Positions 63,942 through 64,000 of a stretch of 64,000 nt of DNA are shown here, piece after piece (position 1 is the stretch's first letter; each line of letters starts with the position of its first letter). The DNA comes from [Mycobacterium] crassicus. Lineage in GTDB: Bacteria > Actinomycetota > Actinomycetes > Mycobacteriales > Mycobacteriaceae. The notes below the pieces were generated by a model, which did no database searches, was not told the origin of the DNA, and was given only the letters and a program-made list of their open reading frames with translations. Both the position numbers and the translations under genes were made by a program. The DNA lies in assembly GCF_020181615.1 (NCBI RefSeq), contig NZ_CP084029.1:1103043-1167042 (forward strand), read 5' to 3'.

Positions 63942-64000
63942 ACCGCCGCCTCCCGTTCGGCCTGGGTTGCCCGGGTGCCTCCCTTGAGCCAACGGTACGA
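63938..64000 (-). CDS. C-terminal end of a gene upstream of the sigma factor (partial)
   Basis: The last 20 residues, YRWLKGGTRATQAEREAAV preceded by Ser, are open to the window edge and end at TGA 63940-63938, which overlaps the sigma-factor GTG by 4 nt. The RGGT-like ending recalls carboxymuconolactone decarboxylase-type proteins, which often precede SigJ-type sigma factors. Too little is visible to name it. Confidence 0.5.
   Translation of the reverse strand, partial: SYRWLKGGTRATQAEREAAV

Overview
The window is high-GC actinobacterial chromosome from a non-tuberculous mycobacterium. The markers are a PPE protein, MprA/MprB/PepD, a cysteine-free L32, F420-dependent enzymes, DUF2563, DUF732 and DUF1707 families, and a gene order that follows M. 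tuberculosis from Rv0953c to Rv1005c with insertions and losses. The synteny statements rest on recalled knowledge of the H37Rv map, not on a search. No species is assigned. The window opens with 74 consecutive C, which looks like an assembly end.

Layout. 104-5559: an atypical thiolase-like protein, an F420-type oxidoreductase with a KstR-like box in front, a DUF5336 membrane protein, PerM and a small unknown gene. 5595-7783: purN-purH. 7845-11268: a D-aminoacylase-like amidohydrolase, a TetR regulator and an HSL-type hydrolase. 11347-14725: a MoxR-type AAA+ ATPase coupled to a VWA-domain protein. 14749-18128: a PPE protein ending in a SHOCT-like domain, divergent from a NarL-type two-component system. 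18605-24707: a six-gene Mrp Na+/H+ antiporter operon whose A subunit carries a fused B domain and in which every junction overlaps by 4 nt. 24731-26465: a methyltransferase, a DUF2563 protein and a DUF1707 protein. 26521-34967: a minus-strand operon echA7-fadE12-accA2-accD2-fadE13-atuA with almost every junction overlapping, preceded by a 16-bp palindrome. 35325-39143: rpmF, mprA, mprB, pepD. 39361-46567: moaB2, a very small ORF, an MscL-family channel with a zinc ribbon, a SAF-domain protein, the Ruc-type zinc-ribbon chaperone, 5-FTHF cyclo-ligase, galU, the MoeA/Glp homologue, rimJ and the GlpR-type membrane protein.

A tRNA-Ala(CGC) at 46618-46690 begins an accessory island (about 46.7-54.5 kb). 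It holds an integrase remnant, an IS fragment, a two-gene module with a HEPN-like RN-x5-H signature, a frameshifted DUF4143 ATPase remnant, an EcsC protein, a TetR/SRPBCC pair around a near-perfect operator, a DUF732 protein and an NADP-glutamate dehydrogenase. Conserved synteny then resumes: the cAMP-dependent acetyltransferase, a lipoprotein, AlkB, protein mannosyltransferase, rsmI and pabB, interleaved with a DUF6632-like protein, an MpaB-like oxygenase and its TetR. The window ends in a SigJ-type sigma factor coupled to the tail of another gene.

The least expected structure is a dispersed 57-bp tandem repeat found at four places (18127-18283, 35032-35223, 39158-39337, 63857-63940). It abuts a stop codon at one site. 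At the last it lies in frame within the sigma-factor N-terminus, adding about 19 residues. The HEPN-like pair at 48558-49981 is the best candidate for an undescribed functional system.
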